A program made the translations under genes and the position numbers. Below, piece after piece: positions 35,946-39,062 of a stretch of 39,062 bases of DNA. The stretch spans positions 1-39,062 of the forward strand of contig JAJYME010000004.1 in assembly GCA_021787205.1 (NCBI GenBank). Reading direction: 5' to 3'. Numbering within the stretch: the first letter of the stretch is position 1; each line of letters opens with the position of its first letter. The notes beneath the pieces are model-generated. The model saw only the letters and a program-made list of their open reading frames with translations, did no database searches and had not been told where the DNA came from. Source of the DNA: a bacterium (GTDB lineage Bacteria; Patescibacteriota; Minisyncoccia; UBA6257; Colwellbacteraceae).

Positions 35946-36884
35946 ATGGATATCTGCGTTTGGAACAGATGCAATAACAGGTGCGTGATGTGCACTAATC
36001 CTGAGGGGTTTGGAGACGCGACCAATTCGGAACCGTACTCTTATGAGAACGTGATTTCGAGATTGGACAATGTAAAACAAATAAGGCCGGACTGGGAGAA
36101 CGAGCCCTTTTGCTTAACGGGAGGGGAGCCGACATCTCATCCCCGTTTTTTGGATATAGTCAAAGAATTAAGAAGGAAGTATCCGAAGAACGAGGTGATG
36201 ATAGCCAGCAACGGGAGGATGTTCGCTTACCCTCAGTTCACAAAAGATTTCTTAGCCTACGATCCTTTCAGGATAGAGGTGGCAGTCCACGGATCAGATG
36301 CCCGGAAGCATGATATGATCACCCGAGTCCCAGGAAGCTTTGATCAAACAATGATGGGGCTTCGAAACATCTTGAAATACAAGCAACCCTGGCAGGAGTT
36401 GGAGATCAGAGTAATCCTTTTGAAATTAAACCTGTCTGACGTCGGCAATATCATCGAATTTATCTCGAAGGAATTTCCCGAGGTGGCGAGAGTAGTCTTG
36501 ATTTTCCCGGAGTTCGAAGGGATGGCCGGGGTCAACAAGCATATTGTCGGGGTGAATTATCGCGACATCAAAGAAAATGTAGAGAATCTGGTTAACAGAT
36601 GGAACAGCGACAAGCTTGAAGTGAGACTCTATCACTTTCCCTTGTGCGCCCTGCCTCCAGAACTTTGGAAATACACCTGGAGAACCCTGAGGGAAGGCGA
36701 GGTAACCTTTCTTGAGAGGTGTGAGACCTGTGTCTACAAGAAATACTGCATGGGAGTCCATGTCGAATATCTTGCGGAGGTTGGCGATGAGGAGTTCTTG
36801 CCAATAGAAAAAAAGACGGTTGATATCGAAGAGGAGCTTGATGAAAAACACTTCAAATACCACCCGATAAAAGACATTAAATAA
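35946..36884 (+). CDS. hxsC: Radical SAM protein, best HxsC candidate
   Basis: RCNNRCVMCTNPEG; LTGGEPTSHP; AVHGSDARKHDMITRVPGSFDQT; YHFPLCALPPELWKYTWRTLREGEVTFLERCETCVYKKYCMG. Confidence 0.7.
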   Translation: MDICVWNRCNNRCVMCTNPEGFGDATNSEPYSYENVISRLDNVKQIRPDWENEPFCLTGGEPTSHPRFLDIVKELRRKYPKNEVMIASNGRMFAYPQFTKDFLAYDPFRIEVAVHGSDARKHDMITRVPGSFDQTMMGLRNILKYKQPWQELEIRVILLKLNLSDVGNIIEFISKEFPEVARVVLIFPEFEGMAGVNKHIVGVNYRDIKENVENLVNRWNSDKLEVRLYHFPLCALPPELWKYTWRTLREGEVTFLERCETCVYKKYCMGVHVEYLAEVGDEEFLPIEKKTVDIEEELDEKHFKYHPIKDIK

Positions 36885-38045
36885 ATGAACATCGTTTATT
36901 GGTTATCTGGGGCGGCGCTTTTCATAATCGCCGCCTTCAGTTGCTATACGGATATAAAATACGGAAAAATATCGAATAAGGTTATTTTCTTCGGGGCCGT
37001 TTTCGCGGTCGCGCTCTACGCCTTCCTCTTGTTGCACAACTTCCTTTTTGTCGGCAAAGATTCAAACGTCGATTACGTCCTTAAGATGGCAACCAACGGG
37101 TCGCTCTCTTTAGCCGTCGGTTTCTTCCTTTGGAAGTTCAATTTCTGGTCTGCTGGCGACGCAAAGCTGTTTGCCATCTATTCGGCGATAATGCCACTCG
37201 AGGCTTATTCCAATGGAGCCGTCCAAAACTATCTATCCTTCAATCTTCTGATCAATCTCTTCTTTCCGATCCTGATTGTCTTGCTCTTGAAAGCCGTTCT
37301 TTTTGCCGGGAAAAAAGTTTGGCAAGGACTCAAGGAGAAAACGCTAGCTGATGATATGAAGAAAAGAATGACTATCAAAGGCTTGGGAAAATCAGCCTTA
37401 GCGATTGTCAAAAACTTCACCGATTTCGTGTTTATGTACATATCTTTTTCGTGGATATTTTCATTTCTGGGAATATTCACTGGCGGAAGGTTGAGTTTGG
37501 ACCCGTTCCTAATGTTTTTCCTGATGCTTTATCTCTCGAGCCAATTGAGCAAGCTAAAGGAGAAATTCAAATTCGTAAACGCGATAATATACGCTATCGT
37601 TCCGCTGGATATCGTCTACCTTTTGATAATGCGAAACTTCAGGACGATAAAGAGCATTCTTTTCTTCTCGGCGATATTTATGATCTTGATAGGCCTTACG
37701 AGGCATATCCTCAGGTTGTATGTCGAAGTTGGAGAGACTCAAAGGGTGAAGGTCAGGGATTTGAAAGAGGGGATGGTCATCTACTATGATGAAATCAGCG
37801 CAATTAGGAATTTGGCGGAAGAAAGAGGCCAAAAGGATAAATTCGACTTCCTGGGGCAGGGCGGCGTCAAGGATGACCAGATAAGGATAATTACACAATT
37901 ATTTGAAGGCAGGGAGGAGACGATATTCAGGGTATATAATTCGTTCCCGTTCGCTCCCTTCCTTTCCTTGTCCGCCATTCTGACCTTCGTCACCAAAGCG
38001 TCCTTCCTTAATCTTTTGGCGGCACTGATGAAGCTAAACAAATAA
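36885..38045 (+). CDS. A24 prepilin-peptidase-like membrane protein
   Basis: SCYTDIKYGKISN and FWSAGDAKLFAIYSAIMP (the two Asp motifs of type IV prepilin peptidases); polytopic. Confidence 0.75.
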   Translation: MNIVYWLSGAALFIIAAFSCYTDIKYGKISNKVIFFGAVFAVALYAFLLLHNFLFVGKDSNVDYVLKMATNGSLSLAVGFFLWKFNFWSAGDAKLFAIYSAIMPLEAYSNGAVQNYLSFNLLINLFFPILIVLLLKAVLFAGKKVWQGLKEKTLADDMKKRMTIKGLGKSALAIVKNFTDFVFMYISFSWIFSFLGIFTGGRLSLDPFLMFFLMLYLSSQLSKLKEKFKFVNAIIYAIVPLDIVYLLIMRNFRTIKSILFFSAIFMILIGLTRHILRLYVEVGETQRVKVRDLKEGMVIYYDEISAIRNLAEERGQKDKFDFLGQGGVKDDQIRIITQLFEGREETIFRVYNSFPFAPFLSLSAILTFVTKASFLNLLAALMKLNK

Positions 38046-38051
38046 AGAACA

Positions 38052-38264
38052 ATGAAGATAATATACGATAAAAACAAATGCATGGGTTGTGGTTTATGCT
38101 CCAACCTTGATCCGGAGAACTTCGGCTACGAAGAGGGGAAGGCGACCTTGGTAAACGGCACCGAAAAGTCTGCCGGAATCTTTGAAAAGGCGATAGAGGA
38201 AGCGAAAGAAGAAACCAAGACGGCGGCGGAGGCTTGCCCGGTAATGGCAATAGAAATCAAATAA
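38052..38264 (+). CDS. Single-cluster [4Fe-4S] ferredoxin
   Basis: DKNKCMGCGLCSNLDPENF...AACPVMAIEI pattern (CxxCxxC...CP). Confidence 0.92.
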   Translation: MKIIYDKNKCMGCGLCSNLDPENFGYEEGKATLVNGTEKSAGIFEKAIEEAKEETKTAAEACPVMAIEIK

Positions 38265-38270
38265 TCTTAC

Positions 38271-38300
38271 TTGACAAAATAGCGGTTTGTGTGGTATAAT
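38271..38300 (+). promoter_or_regulatory. Consensus sigma70-like promoter
   Basis: TTGACA - 18 bp - TATAAT. Confidence 0.8.
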
Positions 38301-38344
38301 TGCGTCAGAAACCTGAAAAATCGTTTAAAGGAGAGAGATGTAGA

Positions 38345-38683
38345 ATGGAAGCTTTGATTAGCGTAAAGAAGATGGTCGTCACGACCATGGTAATTGTCGG
38401 AGTGGTTTTTTGCGCGGGGGTGGCCTTGATTATCGCCTTAATGGCGAAAGGGATCGACGGCCACGCCATCAACTGGGTATTTGACCTGGTCTTTATCGGG
38501 GTGGGCGGAATCGAATTTCTGATGGCTCACATACTCGAGAAGATGAACAAGGCGATCGTCAAGACCGCCAGGATGCTAAAGGATAACGGCAGATACACCG
38601 CGGAAGTAGAGCAAGAGCTCACAAGCCTTCTCAGGAAGGAACGTTTCCGCGAGATGATGGCCCAAGTGACCACTATCGAATAA
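38345..38683 (+). CDS. Membrane protein, unknown
   Basis: Two hydrophobic segments; AAAGGAG upstream of ATG 38345. Confidence 0.75.
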   Translation: MEALISVKKMVVTTMVIVGVVFCAGVALIIALMAKGIDGHAINWVFDLVFIGVGGIEFLMAHILEKMNKAIVKTARMLKDNGRYTAEVEQELTSLLRKERFREMMAQVTTIE

Positions 38684-38704
38684 CCTTCGCATCTCCCAAC
38701 CTCC

Positions 38705-38737
38705 AATCCCGCAAGCTTAGGCTGGCGGGATTTTTAT
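38705..38737 (+). terminator. Intrinsic terminator
   Basis: AATCCCGC...GCGGGATTTTTATTT. Confidence 0.8.
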
Positions 38738-38778
38738 TTGATGTCGAGTCGAGAAACAAGATATAATAAAGCGAATAA

Positions 38779-39062
38779 ATGAAAAGGGTTTGGAAACTAA
38801 TTCTAGCAGCTGTCATAATCGTCGCTTCGGTTTTCGCCCTGGTGAGGTTTGGCTTATTTGAGCGATTAGTCGATTACGGAAGAAGTGGCCGAATCGTCAA
38901 AAATACGATTACCGAGGGGCAGGGTGGAAATAACCTCGGAAACTCCGTTGAAGGAGGAGCTGAAGATAGCGCCGGTCAGGCCGGTACCAAGGAAGGGCCT
39001 TATAAGTTCGGGAAATGCACCTTTCCTTTGAAATATCGGATCGGAGAAATAGATCCCAGATT
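38779..39062 (+). CDS. Membrane-anchored protein, truncated by window end
   Basis: MKRVWKLILAAVIIVASVFALVRFGLFERLVDYGRSGR...; TATAAT 38762-38767; open to the last base. Confidence 0.65.
   Translation, partial: MKRVWKLILAAVIIVASVFALVRFGLFERLVDYGRSGRIVKNTITEGQGGNNLGNSVEGGAEDSAGQAGTKEGPYKFGKCTFPLKYRIGEIDPR

Noticed and set aside
18189-38683. Alternative genetic code (UGA as Gly/Trp) as in some candidate phyla
   Set aside because: Conserved genes end normally at TGA (for example the SPASM ORF ending at 23336), so standard code 11 fits.

Overview
The window looks like a chromosomal segment of a small-genome bacterium, probably Candidate Phyla Radiation/Patescibacteria. That lineage call is inferred from the short IF-2, many start codons sitting just behind a -10 box, and gene content; it was not tested. 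Positions 1-18.1 kb are mostly housekeeping: five tRNAs (Gly-TCC, Arg-GCG, Ser-GCT, Cys-GCA, Leu-TAA), an ABC-F ATPase, exonuclease III, a PEBP-like protein, a dTMP-synthesis block (cytidylyltransferase-like, dCMP-deaminase-like, DHFR-HIT fusion, ThyA), infB-rbfA, gdhA, Hsp20, PrsW, valS and tsaD. Positions 18.2-38.3 kb hold what I consider the main discovery candidate: a His-Xaa-Ser (Hxs-type) peptide-maturation locus. It has two HxsD-like proteins, an HxsB-like SPASM radical SAM enzyme, and a precursor-like protein with 30 uninterrupted His-(Gly/Ala/Ser/Thr)-Ser tripeptides. It also has ten further radical SAM proteins: six mutually similar HxsC-like paralogs (one fused to a GYPxCC-type domain), two other SPASM-like enzymes, one B12-binding and one HemN-like. 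A CPBP protease, an A24 prepilin-peptidase-like protein, glycosyltransferases and a ferredoxin complete the neighbourhood. A second unusual signal is a structured repeat element downstream of three different tRNAs. In each case the tRNA 3' end is duplicated about 155-175 bp away, with conserved hairpins (one always GNRA-capped) and a GTGAGAT motif between the copies. All family assignments come from reading motifs; no database search was run.
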